Made by a program: the position numbers and the translations under genes
Shown: piece after piece, positions 1 to 12,506 of the stretch
How the letters are laid out: every line of letters begins with the position of its first letter
How positions within the stretch are numbered: position 1 is the first letter of the stretch
NCBI GenBank assembly: GCA_019426215.1
Contig: CM033399.1
Coordinates: 20,035,022 to 20,099,021 of the forward strand
Reading direction: 5' to 3'
DNA length: 64,000 nucleotides
DNA from: Buddleja alternifolia
Taxonomy: Eukaryota; Streptophyta; Magnoliopsida; Lamiales; Scrophulariaceae
The notes under the pieces: generated by a model
Databases searched by the model: none
The model's input: only the letters and a program-made list of their open reading frames with translations
Told to the model about the DNA's origin: nothing

Positions 1-418
1 GATGGGATACTTCTTCTACCGGCACGATGATCAGAGGATCATTATAGCTTTGCAAGCCTATTTAAGAGTTAGTGCCTGACTCGCCAATTATTTGGGCGCC
101 ATTCTCGAGATGACTCTATGACAATCTTACTATAATAAGAAGCTCTTAAATGACATTCTTTATTCTTAAATGTCTTTGCATATCTTAGAATAAAGTCCTC
201 TGAATCACACATGACTATGAGATATCATCAGACATTGGTATGACGATGATGAAATATGTCTAAAAGGTTGGGATTTTAAAAGTGGTTCCAAATTGTTTAA
301 AGGAGCCATCAAGATGAGGGATATTGATGAACCCAAAAGACTTGCTTGTAAACGCGTACCCTTAGAGGGTGTGCCTCGTTACATGGAAATTGGCACGGTG
401 AAAGCCTATGCATGTATG
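1..418 (+). mobile_element. Old copia/LTR-like remnant (left part of host sequence)
   Basis: Bases 1-66 resemble the copia segment between integrase and reverse transcriptase seen again at about 8910-8985, with the same run 'ggcacgatgatca'. The remaining 350 bases are AT-rich with no long ORF and no family I recognise. Bases 414-418 (gtatg) form the left target-site copy of the copia element that follows; the right copy is atatg at 12507-12511, 4 of 5 matching. The sequence therefore resumes at 12507. Its identity as a retroelement is reasonably supported, its family is not. Confidence 0.5.
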
Positions 419-2105
419 TATTAGGATTATGCCCTCCATGCCATAGAGGAATTAGATTAATAGGGCATTTACCTTTATGTTGTACAAACTCTTATTTTTT
501 TAATAAAGGCATTATTTTGTTCATATCAATCTTGATGACATTAATATAAGTATTGGAAAAATAAGTCCAAGGTAATCAAGAGGGAGATTCTTCTCCTCAA
601 TTGTTTGAGGAGATGGACACTAGAAGTATCGGTTCCTTGTTTACTTAAAACTAGAGTTCGTAAGTCGACAAGTCTTAAATGGGCATTAAGGCCAGACTTG
701 TACGACGCAAGCTTTGACAAAGAGTGTCAGTCGGTCACTTAGATGGTGGGAGCTTGGTCATAGATATATCAATGTAATTGATATATTCGAATACGGCTCG
801 CTGTAATTCAATTACATGGGTAATTACTCTTGGATCATCAATGATTGGATTACTGGTCGCGGTACTGTGCATGAGCCTGAGACCTAAAAAATCATGAAGA
901 TTGGACTTGTGACACTGAACGAGTTATTAGAGTAGTTAGATCCATTTCACCCTTTGATGGGATCAACCTCGAAGTGCGGTTCAGAAGGACAAATGGCAAT
1001 TGTTTAGTGATTGCCAATAGGGGATTCACTGTCTCGGGTAGTGACGAGTTAACGTCCCGCGCGATCGAAGGTAAATGAAATTATAAGGCTTTAGCCAAAG
1101 CAGGAGAACTAACTTATGTATAATACATAAGGGTAGTTCAGTAATTTCATCTTACTATGATTCCCTAAAGCACAACATCGAGTCCTGTGAGTTTGACATA
1201 ATCCATGACTCTCACTCGATCAGGATTTTACAGTGAAGGGCTTATACTCACATGATATCTATGACCTAAAGGTTTGTATTGATCTATTCATTTCAATTGG
1301 GTTTCGATGTGAGTCCACGTAAATGGCTTAGTGATACTCACATCCTTGGTTTCTTCCGAATGCCAATTGAAATGAACCTAGAGAGTCGCGCTTAATTTAT
1401 TTGATTAATTGGATTAATAGAAATAAATTAATAATAAATAATTAGATGTATTTATTATGAACGCATTAATTTATTTGATTAATTAGATTAATCAAAAGAA
1501 ATTAATTATAATAAATAATTAAATTTATTTATTATACTCATCCTTTTATTAAATAATTAGATTATTAATTTAGATGATAATTAATTAGTATTATATTTTA
1601 ATTGGATTAAAATATGTTGGACCTAATTAATAATTGGACTAAGTTGAAAGTCAAATTAGCCTAATAAGGATGAGAGGGGGGAGTGGTAGGAGTTGGATGG
1701 GCTCAAGGAGTTAGTTAATTCCAAGCCCATCACTGCTTATATATACCTAGCACTGGTTCAGTCAAAATCTAACTTTCACATTAGACTTGACAGCAAAAAA
1801 TGAAGAAGAGAAAAATCTCTCTCTCCTCCCCTTAGAAGCAGTCGCCCGTGGTGGTGCAAAGGGTGGGGGATTTTTCTTCAAAGTTCGTTCCGGCGTGATA
1901 TCTAGAGGCAGGAGTTTGGAATTGCTACGACCCGGAAGATAAAGCCTGCAATCAAATCAAAAGGTTAGTGAAAAAGATGAAATTAGATTTCATCATCATG
2001 TTATTTTCGAAATTTGTAAACTCGTTAAAACCCAAAAGTGATCCAATTGTGAATCTGGATATGTTTTATCGTTTCCGCTGCACGCATGAACCAGGATTCA
2101 CAATA
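419..2105 (+). repeat. 5' LTR of Copia-1
   Basis: Aligns by eye along its length with 10736-12506, beginning at the shared ttaggattatgccctcc and ending at ccaggattcaca. It is about 84 bp shorter than the 3' LTR, mainly because a block present at 11710-11790 is missing near 1390. The AT-rich part at 1390-1620 holds internal short repeats (attaattggattaatgg type). The two LTRs differ by many substitutions and indels, so the insertion is not recent. No promoter was assigned; U3, R and U5 borders cannot be set from sequence alone. Confidence 0.88.
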
Positions 2106-2106
2106 G

Positions 2107-2118
2107 TGGTATTAGAGC
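2107..2118 (+). other. Primer binding site, initiator tRNA-Met type
   Basis: TGGTATTAGAGC lies one base after the 5' LTR. The usual copia primer site is TGGTATCAGAGC, complementary to the 3' end of initiator tRNA-Met, so there is one mismatch. It fixes the 3' end of the LTR at about base 2105. Confidence 0.85.
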
Positions 2119-5100
2119 AAACTTTTGGATTTTAATGAATTTTTGATATAAATATGTTGGATTTCATGTTTGTGATGAAAAATGTAATTATATTAATATT
2201 TTTCATGGTTAAATTAATTTTTTGGAAGCTAAATTTCAACCGAAAATTTCATTGTGTGATTTATATTTTGAATGTCAATCAAGTTTTTGTATTGGATATG
2301 AATTTATGCATCAACATGAATATGTGGTTTTGAAAATTGTTGAATTTTGGCTCAAGGAGTCGCGATGGCACAACCTAATGGGCAGCGTGTGCAAAGCATG
2401 TGCCACCCGAATGCTGCTCGCGCTGTGTGCACACGGCGACTACTGGGCAAGCCGCATGCGGCCCATTAGGGCCACACAACGTGTGCCACTGTGCGCGCAC
2501 AACGTGTCGCTCCGAGACTATAACACCCCAGATTTTATACTTATTAATTTTATAAATTTGTATTACCTTATCTATTGATTTAAATTTTAAAAGAGAAATA
2601 CCCATTTGGACTTAGTTTACAATATTTTATAAGTTCAAGGGTTAATGTGCAATTTTGATATTTTATGAGTAACCCCCTATTTCCATAAGTTTCTTTTATT
2701 CAATGTAAATGTTGTTCACTTCTAATTATTGTACTTGGACATAATCGTTTTGGGATCAATAGATAGAGATTTCAAATTTTATGTTTCTAGTAGCACTCAA
2801 GTGAAGTTAAGCAAATTTCAAGGACTCAATTGTAAAATTGAAAAAAATTGATCTTTTGTCTTCATTGATCAGCTGAGTTGTGACACCTAAGGCTCTTGTA
2901 CTTCACATATTAAAGTACCACATGTAGTACACCTACATATTTAAAGAAAAATTACAATCAAATATTCATTTTCACAACTCTACATTTCTGCAGCAGCTTC
3001 TTTGAAGGTCGGTTTGGATAGTCAAATGTCCGCCAAAATTGGATTTATTTAGCTCAAATTAATCCTAAGAGGACAAGAAACAAATCTATAAAGTCATATT
3101 TTGAAAATGGACTCTTTAAAGTTCCATAAACGACCACCGAATCACCACTGCATGTGCTGTATTCGCAATACCTGAAACTTTTTTACATGTTCTTGTATCC
3201 AGAAACCTTGCTTCTAGTGGTTTGATAATGTATGCAATCCCACCATTGGAAATATATATTTGTGTAGATGATGTTACTGGTAAGTTTTACTGGTTTTGGT
3301 TAAGTAGATAGTTGATAATTGTCAGTCAAAGAATCATTGCCACTACCCGGGTTTTTAGCCCAAAATCTGTCTCTTATTTCGTTTTCCCCTGAAATGTTAC
3401 ATATGATGGTCCAATTTCTTATCCAAGACTACCTATAGAAATATTGTTGAGTGTAGATATGTTTACTTGAGTATTTTGTTGAAAATCACTTGGTAATAGT
3501 CCAGAATTTTCAATCAAAGACCACTGCCATTACATAGTCTCCAATTTCAGAAAAATGAAATCAGATTTTTTTACCCATAAACCTTCTTTACTATGCTCTA
3601 ATTGTACATGCAATAGACCCATTAGAAAGCCCTGTAAGTGTATATGTTAATTCTAGTTGAATTCGCTCAAATCCATGGTCTATTATGACCACAAAGTCAA
3701 TTTGATTGCAGGATGCCAGAATACAACCTAAAACTGACAGTCTCGGTTGTTGACTTCAAAGGCCCATTTTATCACATCTTTGATCGGTTTTGGTGATGGA
3801 AACTTAGTATGAGAAATATACTTTCATGGAGAATCAATAGATGGTAAGTTTTAGAGTTGGATGCGATGTTAAAGAGATGAAAAAGTGGTAATGACAGAGA
3901 CGTGCAGCGTTCGATGGAAGCGTGGTAGAGCTAATTGAAGTAGTATCATTCCCCAATCAACGATAGACTTTCAAGCTTCTGTACCCGAATTTTTTGTGTT
4001 GTCTTGACTTTTGGGTAAGCGTTAGGTAAGATGGCTTAGCTTAAATTTTGGTAATTCACGTGAACAAGCGAATCGCTTTGAGAATTGGTATTTTCCAATG
4101 ATTTGTATTATGAGAGTAATATTGATTGAATCACTATTTTGAATAGGTGATGCCTTAAGATACATTTTGAGGAAGCATGATTGGAGAGCTGGTAGTGTTG
4201 GAGTTTTACTCGTGGACGATCTTAAGTAGGTCAGAAGTGTAATGTGAGTTGCCTCCCAAAATTATAGTTATATGTCGTTCAAAACTGGAAGGAATTTTCA
4301 TCACGTCTTATATATATCTATATACTTGCATCATGATTTGATACTTCACATGAATGAGTTTCAACACTTTCAAAATTAAATCATGGACTCATTTTAAATT
4401 AACCATCTCATGTTGCCAAATGGTAACTGCATGAATGTTTTCAAAAACATATTTTGCAAGAATAATTTTCCAGGCATGTTTTGTGAAAATGATTTCAAGG
4501 AAAACATCTTTTTAATGAAATTCTGAAAAGCTATTTGCTTGATTCAATATTCTATCGTGAGCTAAAATGCTTCATTGCATCATTTGTGACTTACGTGATT
4601 GCATACTTATTTCAAATGCATATTTTTTCAAGAATGATTTCAAAATAAACATTGGTTTTATGGATTTCGTGAAATTACTGCATCACGTGGTTCTTGTATC
4701 GTGTTCATACATTGTGACTACATTCAAGTGAAACGTGTTGCATATTACGTGGTTAAGTGTCGGGCGTGGATAGGGCAGGGTTCGGCCGGTTAAGCTTGGG
4801 CTTGCGGTCTTAAACGATTCCCGCTATCCACGGACAAATCCCAACACCTAAAGACGGAGTGTTCTGAGGGTGAGTGGGTACTAGATCATATGGCATACTA
4901 CGGCGTGGGGAGGTATAAGGTGATGACTTTTAAGCCGCGTGTTCAGGGGTGATAAGGAAGAAGCAGCGGGACCTAAAGTGCCATGGGCGAGTCATCGGAC
5001 GCGATGGTGTTGCTAACATGGCCCCCTACTGCTTAAGCGTGCCTTGTACAGGATACTTGCATTGAACTTCCTGCTATTTAAATGCATGTTTTAAAATGTG

Positions 5101-6890
5101 AGTATCATATCACTCATTGCTCACATGTGCTTGTGAACGAAAATTCATTTTTCACTCATGCTTGCAATGATCCTTGAACACAACTTTATCATGCATTCAC
5201 TAAGGTTTGGAGTCTTACCATTTATTGCTCAAATGTTTTAATGCATGCAAATGTCATTTCAACTCGTGTTTCCAATGATCCTTTGAAAAACAAAAACTAT
5301 TATGGTTTTCTCCTCATTAATTTATCATTTTTGGGTCTAAAAACTATTGTAAGCACCTTTCACACGAACACTGGCGCTCACTAAGCCTTTGCTTACGTAT
5401 TTCACTACTTCCTTCCAGTTAGAGGTGACTTGAGTAGTGGAACCGGCTCGGAAGATCATGAGTGTAGATATGGACAATCCTAGATGTGACAATTGCAGAT
5501 TTAGACATGAATAGTAAGTTTACTTTATCTGGTTGACGGTTTTAGGGTTTGGTACCTACTAAAAGTTGTTGGGTTGTTTGGAGATTTTGGATTGAACTAT
5601 TGTTTAATAGGCTCACGCTTTCAGATTTTGGCCTTTAGGGACTGAATTTGGGGGCGTGACAGAGTCCCATTTTATTTTATTTTATTATTATTTTTTTCAA
5701 TTAGAACTGGGTTTGACTGCCGGGTCAACCCATTAAAAAACCCATGGGTCAACCCAATTTTTTAAATTAAATAAAATATTTATTTTAAAATTGTTCTAAA
5801 ATTAATTAGAGGGTAAAATAATTTTTGAAATTCATTTTATGCCTAATTTTAAATTGGATTAAAATTAAAATTAATCCTAGTACAAAGAAATTTATTTTGA
5901 ATAAAATTCTTTGCCGAATCAATTGGGAATTGATTCTTTGAAACTAAATTGGATTTATTATCACATAGGATTATAGTTGAATTAATTTGTAAATTGGATT
6001 TAAATTAACTCAATTATTTTCAAACCACGCTTAATTAAAATTGGAATTTTAATTTAATTCTTTTTGAAAGAACTCGAACGTATTAGCTATCGTTTAATCT
6101 TTTGATGCATGATATTGTGGGATGCTGTCTATGAACTAGTTTTATTTATGAGTTTTGTTTTCTGTGTTGTATCGGGTCTTTAGTACCCCCCCAGTTTGTA
6201 TTTTAATTTTTATAGAAATACGTACATGATGCATTTTTGTCTATGTAATTAGAATAGGACCTTTTTGGAAGAAGATCTGCTTGGAGCTGAAAGACCTCAA
6301 AGTTAGATATAGGTTAGATCTTATAGGTCCCCTAACCCTCGATTGAGCCATTGTCTTGACTCAATCTAGATAAGTCCATGGAAAGCATGAGTGATAGAAT
6401 TGCTAGACTTTTTCTATTTTATAATCCATGCATTGCGACATTTATTGAAACAAATTCCACCTCATATATCGACAGAGAGTTGCAAGGTGGAATTCAATTG
6501 TTAGATTGATTGGAAGTTGATGGACCCAAGTTCAGATGGATCACAACCTATATATCATTAAACGGTTGCGGTCACGTAATCGATGAGCCAAATTAATGAT
6601 TGAATCGCATGTTAGACGATTCTGGCAAGGATTGCTACTTTAATAAAATTAGTGAGCCATATATCGTTAAAGGGTTGCAACTCACCGACTTTATTAAAGA
6701 ACTCAATCACTCACTACGAAGTCTTTCCAATGAGATTTCCGAATATTGCAGTGGGAGTGCAATGATTCAAAAAATGTAGTGGGAGCCACATAAACATTCA
6801 AAGTCCTGTCTAATTTTACTTGGTGTACAACATAATAACCTAATTGAATCTTTCTTTATTCTCTGCAGTTATTTTATTTTCTCGCTCAAA
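2119..6890 (+). other. Leader of Copia-1 between primer site and gag
   Basis: About 1.6 kb of non-coding leader once the nested solo LTR (2519-5661) is removed. The proximal part, 2340-2513, is GC-richer and has repeated tgtgcgcgca and cacacgg-like words. The distal part, 5667-6890, is AT-rich. No ORF with recognisable homology is present. The 118-residue ORF at 2222-2578 runs across the insertion boundary and is not a gene. Confidence 0.6.
2519..5661 (+). mobile_element. Solo LTR of a Ty3/gypsy Tekay/Del-like chromovirus
   Basis: A 3.14-kb LTR starting tataacacccc (from TGTAACACCCC) and ending gggggcgtgaca, the usual termini of Tekay/Del LTRs. The flanks are gagac (2514-2518) and gagtc (5662-5666), a 5-bp duplication with one mismatch. 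The interior has the usual late-LTR landmarks, including a GC-rich block at 4755-5050 and a stretch near 5400 leading into 'ttccagttagaggtgact'. No internal coding region remains, so this is what is left after recombination between two LTRs, or an insertion too decayed to show more. It shares the opening motif with the LTR at 27098 but is not a close copy of it. Confidence 0.75.
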
Positions 6891-7700
6891 ATGGTTAACA
6901 ACCCTCTTTCAACATTGCTTGTGAAAAACGTCCTCACTTGACCAAATTATACTGACTGGTTTAGAAATTTGAGGATTGTCCTAAGTTTAGAGTCCCTTAG
7001 CTATGCACTTGAAGTTGATAAACACACGGCCCTAGCTGAAGATTCTGAGGACAATGAACGTGAAACATATAACACTTGGTATAAAGATGATATTCGCGTG
7101 AAGGATTATATGTTTGGCTCCATGAATAATGAACTGCAAAGATCCCACGAGAACACAAATGACTTGATGTCGCTCATGATGCATCTCAAGGAGCTTTACA
7201 GAGAGCACAGTAGGACTGCTCGATATGAGATATCGAGACAACTCTTCAAAGCAAGTATGGGAGAATTAGAGAAGGTGGGGGAACATTTACTCAAAATGAT
7301 TTCAATGACTGAGAGATTGAAAGCTCTAGATTTTTTCATGGATTTTCACCTTTAAACTGATCTCATCCTGTAATCACTCCCTAGCTCTTTTTCCCAGTTC
7401 ATTGTGAACTTCAATATGAATGAGATCGAATGTACATTGGGTGGGCTAATGAACAAACTGACTAGTGCCCAGGGCCAAATAAAACCAAAGGGAAAAGAGT
7501 CTGCTCTGGCCATCTCAACCTTTCGAAGGACTTTGAGTTCTAACAAGAGAAAGAGGGGGGCAAGAAAAAGAAGGGAGCATTGAAAGCTGAGGGAAACATA
7601 GGAAAAGGAAAAGTTGCAAACAAGTACAGAGGGCATGGACCGAAGAAGACAGATATCTACCTTTCCTGCAAAGAGGCCGGTCACTAGAAGCGTGACTGCC
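6891..7700 (+). pseudogene. gag: Copia-1 gag (capsid/nucleocapsid), broken
   Basis: ATG at 6891 begins MVNNPLSTLL; a TGA near 6938 sits where related copies have a sense codon. The frame continues as LRIVLSLESLSYALEVD, the usual copia gag N-terminus, to a TAA at about 7353. Downstream frames carry a conserved gag segment (FNMNEIECTLGGLMNKL) and a zinc knuckle of the CX2CX4HX4C type near 7655-7710, where CKEAGH and RDC are visible but a stop replaces the residue after His. Gag would assemble the virus-like particle and package RNA. At least two stops and a frameshift make it non-functional. Confidence 0.85.
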
Positions 7701-7729
7701 CAAATCTAAAGGCTGATACTACTGCAGGT

Positions 7730-8050
7730 ATGGAACTTTATGTTTTAGAAACTAATTATTCTATGATTGTATTATCCACTTCATGGATTCTAGACTCAGG
7801 AGCTAGAGCTCATGTCTGTGTTTCGAAACATGATATGGAAAAAAGTAGGAGGTTAGAGGAGCAAGAAGTGATGATCCATGTGGCCAACGGACATAGTGTG
7901 GTAGCTACTCACATATGATCCACTTCTTTATTTTTATCTACTGAACATTTACTGGTTTTGGAAAAAACATTTGTTCTATTCCTGTATTAGTTAGATTTGG
8001 ATACGATTTCTGATTTTTGAACAATGTGTGCAATATTTATTTTAAAATAA
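7730..8050 (+). pseudogene. Copia-1 aspartic protease fragment
   Basis: The frame from 7730 contains SWILDSGARAHVC. DSGA is the active-site motif of retropepsin-type proteases, and the preceding SWILD is usual for plant copia. The frame stops at 7918 and the rest of the domain lies in other frames up to about 8050. The enzyme would cleave the Gag-Pol polyprotein. The active site is intact but the domain is truncated. Confidence 0.8.
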
Positions 8051-8089
8051 GTTTGTTAGCTCTGCATCTTTAGTAAATGGTTTATATTA

Positions 8090-9000
8090 CTTAAATGTCC
8101 AAAATAGATGTATTGTGAATACAATCACTAAGAAACGAGGTATGTCTGGGACAAACCAAAGACTCATCTGGCACTTGAGACTAGGTCATCTTAGAGAATA
8201 TAAGCACATTTGGGTCCGAACCACTCCCCACTTGCGAGTCTTGTCTCAAAGGCAAAATGACTAGGTCACTCTTCACAGGGCATTTTGAACGAGCCAATGA
8301 AGTCCTTGGTTTAATACATACTGACGTTTGCAGGCCTTTCAAGGAAATGTCTCATGGAGGTTTTCAATACTTCATTACATTTACTTACATTTATGTACGA
8401 CCACTCTAGTTATGGTCTTGTATAACTAATGAAGCATAAGTCTGAATCTATTGAATGGTTTAAAGAATTTAAGGCCTTAGTTGAAAACCAAACTGGCAAA
8501 CATATAAAAGAACTACGATCTAATCGAGGTGGAGAATATATGAGTGCTGAAATTGGTGAGTTTTTAATTGAACATGGAATTGTATTGCAATTGAATCCTC
8601 TTGCAACTTCACAACTTAATGGGGGTAGCCGAGCAACAAAATAGAACACTATTGGATATGGTTCGATCGACGCTCAGCTACACGGATCTTTCCATATCGT
8701 TGTAGGGCTATGCATTGCTCACAGCAGCCCACATCTTGAACAGGTGTCCATCTGGGTCTGTTCCTAAAACTCCTTATCAGATATGGAATGGAAATACGTC
8801 TACTCTTAAACACATTAGGGTATGGGGTTGTCCAGTCTATGTGAAAAGGACAAAGATAGAGAAATTGGAAGATAGATCTTTAAAAGGTCGATTCGTTGGT
8901 TTCCTAGAAGATTCTACGGGATACCTCTTCTACCTGCACGATGATCAAAGAGTCATTGTGGCCCTATATGTGTACTTTATCGAAGACGAGTTTGTTCGAG
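8090..9000 (+). pseudogene. Copia-1 integrase, broken, one catalytic Asp changed
   Basis: Pre-integrase zinc-binding residues are visible around 8165-8260 (WHLRLGHL, then TCESCLKGKM). The first catalytic Asp sits in HTDVC near 8320. The segment MKHKSESIEWFKEFKALVEN (8429) precedes RSNRGGEY, where the family has Asp rather than Asn, so the second catalytic Asp is lost. The third part reads ATSQLNGGSR and is also degenerate. The tail at 8715-9000 (ILNRCPS, YQIWNG, VWGCPVYV) is the usual copia integrase end. Stops and frame changes occur near 8410, 8644 and 8700. Confidence 0.85.
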
Positions 9001-9049
9001 AAGGTGGTGCAGGAAGAAAGATTGTTCTGGAAGAACAAAATGAAGTCCC

Positions 9050-10028
9050 TTTAGAGACCACTTTCAAGAGACTCAAAATGAACCTAATCAAACGCAACCA
9101 CCATCGCGTAGATAGCCGCCTGAGAGATATGGTTATCTTCTACTTAGAGAGCATAATTTGTATGTCGTAGCATAAGGAAACCATGGAGATGATCCCTCTA
9201 CTTTTGAGCATGCGATGGGGGATGTAGATTTTACAAAATGGCTTGAGGCTATGAAGACAGAGATGGATTCGATGTATTCGAACCAAGTTTGGACTCTAGT
9301 GGATTGCCTTAGGGGTATTGCACTAATAGGTTGCAAGTGGATCTATAAGAGAAAGATCGGTTCGGATGGCAAGGTCGATGATTTTAAAGCTAGGCTTGTG
9401 GCTAAAAGGTATAGTAAAAAAGAGCGTATTGACTATGAAGAAACCTTCTCTCCCGTTGCTATGATCAAATCCATTAGAATTCTGCTTGCAATAACCACGT
9501 ACCTAGACTATGAAATCTGGCAGATGGACGTAAAGACTGCATTCTTGAATGGATACCTCAAGGAGGACATCTATATGGAACAGCCCAAAGGTTTCATGTC
9601 CATTGAAGATTCTCATAAGGTGTGTAAATTGAATAGATCAATTTATGGACTTAAACAAGCATCGTGGAGCTGAAATCTTCATTTTGATTAGGAAATTTGG
9701 AACTATGGCTTTGTCAAGAACAAAGATGAACCATGCGTTTACAAAAAATCTAGTGGGAGTAAAATATCATTTTTGGTCCTATATGTAGACGACATTCTAC
9801 TAATAGGTAATGATATAGGCTTGTTGAATTGGGTCAAAATGTGGCTCTCAAGCATGTTCTTCATGAATGACTTAGGAGAAGTGACCTATATCCTTGGAAT
9901 TCGCATCTTCAGGGATAGAGCGAATAGGAAAATGGGTCTCTCCCAAGCCCTCTATTTGGAAAAGGTTCTGAAAAGATTCGAAATGGAAGATTCCAAGAGA
10001 GACCTCAAAGTGAGGATGGTTGTAAGAG
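9050..10028 (+). pseudogene. Copia-1 reverse transcriptase, broken
   Basis: The frame 9215-9673 carries NQVWTLVD, GCKWIYKRKIG, KARLVAKRYS and MDVKTAFLNGYL, all standard copia reverse-transcriptase blocks. A stop at 9671 interrupts it. The frame 9773-10033 resumes with LYVDDILLIGND; the YVDD catalytic pair is intact. The domain converts element RNA to cDNA in virus-like particles. Order after integrase confirms copia. Stops between 9671 and 9772 and at about 10031 make it non-functional. Confidence 0.88.
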
Positions 10029-10029
10029 A

Positions 10030-10720
10030 ATGAATGGAGTCACCTATGCATCAGCAGTAGGAAGTCTTATGTACGCTCTGGTATGCACAAGATCGGACAT
10101 TGCCTACGCTGTGAGCGTGGTAAGTAGGTTTCAAGCTAACCTAGAGAAAAAGCATTGGATTGTTGTGAAGTTTATTCTCAATTACTTAAGAAGAACTAAG
10201 GATATGTGCTTGACATATGGAGAAGAAAAACTAAAATTGGAAGGTTATACTGACTCTGACTTTCAGTCCGATGTTGATGATCGTAAGTCCACCTCAGGGT
10301 TTGTATTCGCTTTAAATGGTGGAGCAGTGACTTGGAAAAGTTCCAAGAAAAGCATGACGACTGACTCAACCACCGAAGCTGAGTACGTGGCTGCCTAGAG
10401 GCGGCCAAGGAGGCTGTTTAGATAAAGAAGTTTGTAGTTGAACTTCAAGTGGTTCCTAGCATGGAGCTCCCGTTGCCATTTTTTTTTACAACAATGGAGC
10501 CATCGCGCAGGCTAAGGAACCCACGTCTCACAATAAATCCAAACATATTGAGAGAAGATACCACATCATTAGAGAGATCATTGGAAGAGGCGACATCGCC
10601 GTGCAGAGAATAGATTCATCAAATAACGTTGTTGACCCACTGACCAAGCCACTATCACAGGCGGTGCTAGAACGACATCTTGAGAAGATGGGTATTAGAT
10701 ACCATAGCGACTGGCATTGA
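10030..10720 (+). pseudogene. Copia-1 RNase H, broken
   Basis: The frame 10030-10398 shows YASAVGSLMYALVCTRSDIA and later GYTDSDFQSDVDDRKSTSG, then TTEAEYVAA, the usual copia RNase H blocks with acidic residues present. A stop at 10396 interrupts it. Remnants continue to about 10718 (VDPLTKPL-like words at 10630), ending just before the polypurine tract. Confidence 0.85.
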
Positions 10721-10721
10721 G

Positions 10722-10735
10722 CACAAGTGGGAGAT
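10722..10735 (+). other. Polypurine tract of Copia-1
   Basis: The purine-rich run acaagtgggagat lies directly before the 3' LTR start TGTTAGG. This is the usual place and sequence for plus-strand priming in plant copia elements. The minus-strand copia has the counterpart gcaagtaggagat at 20008-20020. Confidence 0.8.
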
Positions 10736-12506
10736 TGTTAGGATTATGCCCTCCATGCCATAGAGGAATTAGATTAATAGGGCATTTACCTTTATGTTGT
10801 ACAAACTCTTATTCTTTTAATAAAGGCATTGTTTTGTTCATATCAATCTTTATGGAATTAATATAAGTATTAAACAAATAAGTCTAAGGTAATCAAGAGG
10901 GAGCTTCTACTCCTCAATGGTTTGAGGAGATGACACTAGAAGTAGTCGTTCTTCGTTTACTTAAAACTAGAGTTTGCAAGTTGACGAGCCTTAATTGGGC
11001 ATTAAGAATAGACTTGTATGACGCGAGCTTTGACAAGGAGTGTTAGTCAGTCACTTTGGATGGTGGGAGCTTGGTCATAGATATATTAACGGAACTGATA
11101 TATTCGAACACGGCTTGCCGTAATTTAGTCACATGGGTAATTACTTTTGGATCATCATTGATTGGATTACTGGTCGTGGTAGTGTGCGTGAGCCTTAGAC
11201 CTGAGGATTCACAAAGATTGAACTTGTGACACTGAACGAGTTATTAGAGTAGTTAGATCCATTTCACCCTTTGATGGGATCAACCTCGAAGTGCGGTTCA
11301 GAAGGACTAGTGGCAATTGTTCGGTGATTGCCAATAGGGGATTCACTGTCTCGGGTAGTGACGAGTTAACGTCCTGTGCGGTCGTAGGTAAATGAAATTA
11401 TAAGTGTTTTGCCAAATCAAGAAAACTAACTTATATATAGTACAAAAGGGTAGTTCAGTAATTTCATCTTACTATGATTCCTTAAAGCACAACATCGAGT
11501 CTTGTGAGTTTGACATAATTCACGACTCTCACTCGATCGGGATGTTACAGTGAAGGGCTTATACTCACATGGTATCTGCACCTAAGGTTCGTATTGATAT
11601 ATTCATTTCAATTGGGTTTCGATATGAGTCCACGTGACTGGCCTAGTGACACCCATATTCTTGGTTTCTTCCCAATGCCAATTGAAATGAACCTAGAGAG
11701 TCGCGCTTAAAAGGAATTGAACGAAGAAAATTCTTTCGTTGTCAAATATACATAAATTAGGTAATTTACTATTTTATAAGAAAATTAATTTATTTGATTA
11801 ATTGGATTAATGGAAATAAATTAATAATAAATAATTAGATGTATTTATTATGAACACATTAATTTATTTGATTAATTAGATTAATGGAAATAAATTAATT
11901 ATAATAAATAATTAGATTTATTTATTATACTCATCCTTTTATTAAATAATTAAATTATTTAGTTTAGATGATTATTAATTAGTATTATATTTTAATTGGA
12001 TTAAAATATGTTGGACCTAATTAATAAATTAGACTAAGTTGAAAGTCAACTTAGCCCAATAAGTATGAGAGGGGCGTATGGTAGGCGTGTAGGAGGAGTT
12101 GGATGGGCTCATGGAGTTAGTTAATTCCAAGCCCACCACTCCTTATATATATCTAGCACTGGTTCAGTCAAAACCTAACTCTCACATTAGACTTGACAGC
12201 AAAGAAAGAAGAAGAAAAAAATCTCTCTCTCCTCCCCCTAGAAGCCGTCGGCCATAGTGGCGCAAATGGTGGTGGATTTTTCTTCAAAGTTCGTTCCGGC
12301 GTGATATCTAGGGGCAGGAGTTTGATTGCTGCTACCGGAAGTTCAAGTCTCCAATCAAATCAAAAAGTTAGTGAAAAAGATGAAATTAGATTTCATTATC
12401 ATGTTATTTTCGAAATTTGTAAAGTCATTAAAACCCAAAAGTGATCCAATTGTGAATCCGGATATGTTTTATTGTGTCCGCTACACATGAACCAGGATTC
12501 ACAACA
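10736..12506 (+). repeat. 3' LTR of Copia-1
   Basis: Begins TGTTAGGATTATG after the polypurine tract and ends TTCACAACA, giving inverted TGTTR...YAACA-like tips. It is 1771 bp long and parallels 419-2105. The 83-residue ORF at 12193-12444 lies in the distal LTR where the 5' LTR has equivalent sequence, so it is not treated as a gene. Confidence 0.88.

Larger units (their letters stand above)
419..12506 (+). mobile_element. Ty1/copia retrotransposon 'Copia-1', decayed, with both LTRs
   Basis: A full-length but degenerate copia element. Its order is 5' LTR, initiator-Met primer site, long leader with a nested solo LTR, gag, protease, integrase, reverse transcriptase, RNase H, polypurine tract, 3' LTR. 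Integrase before reverse transcriptase defines Ty1/copia. The LTRs read TGTTAGGATTATG...TTCACAACA in the 3' copy; in the 5' copy G to A (base 420) and C to T (base 2104) changes alter the tips. The flanking duplication is gtatg/atatg. Every protein domain carries stops or frameshifts and one integrase catalytic residue is changed, so it cannot be autonomous. It is related to the minus-strand copia at the right of the window but is a separate insertion. Confidence 0.88.
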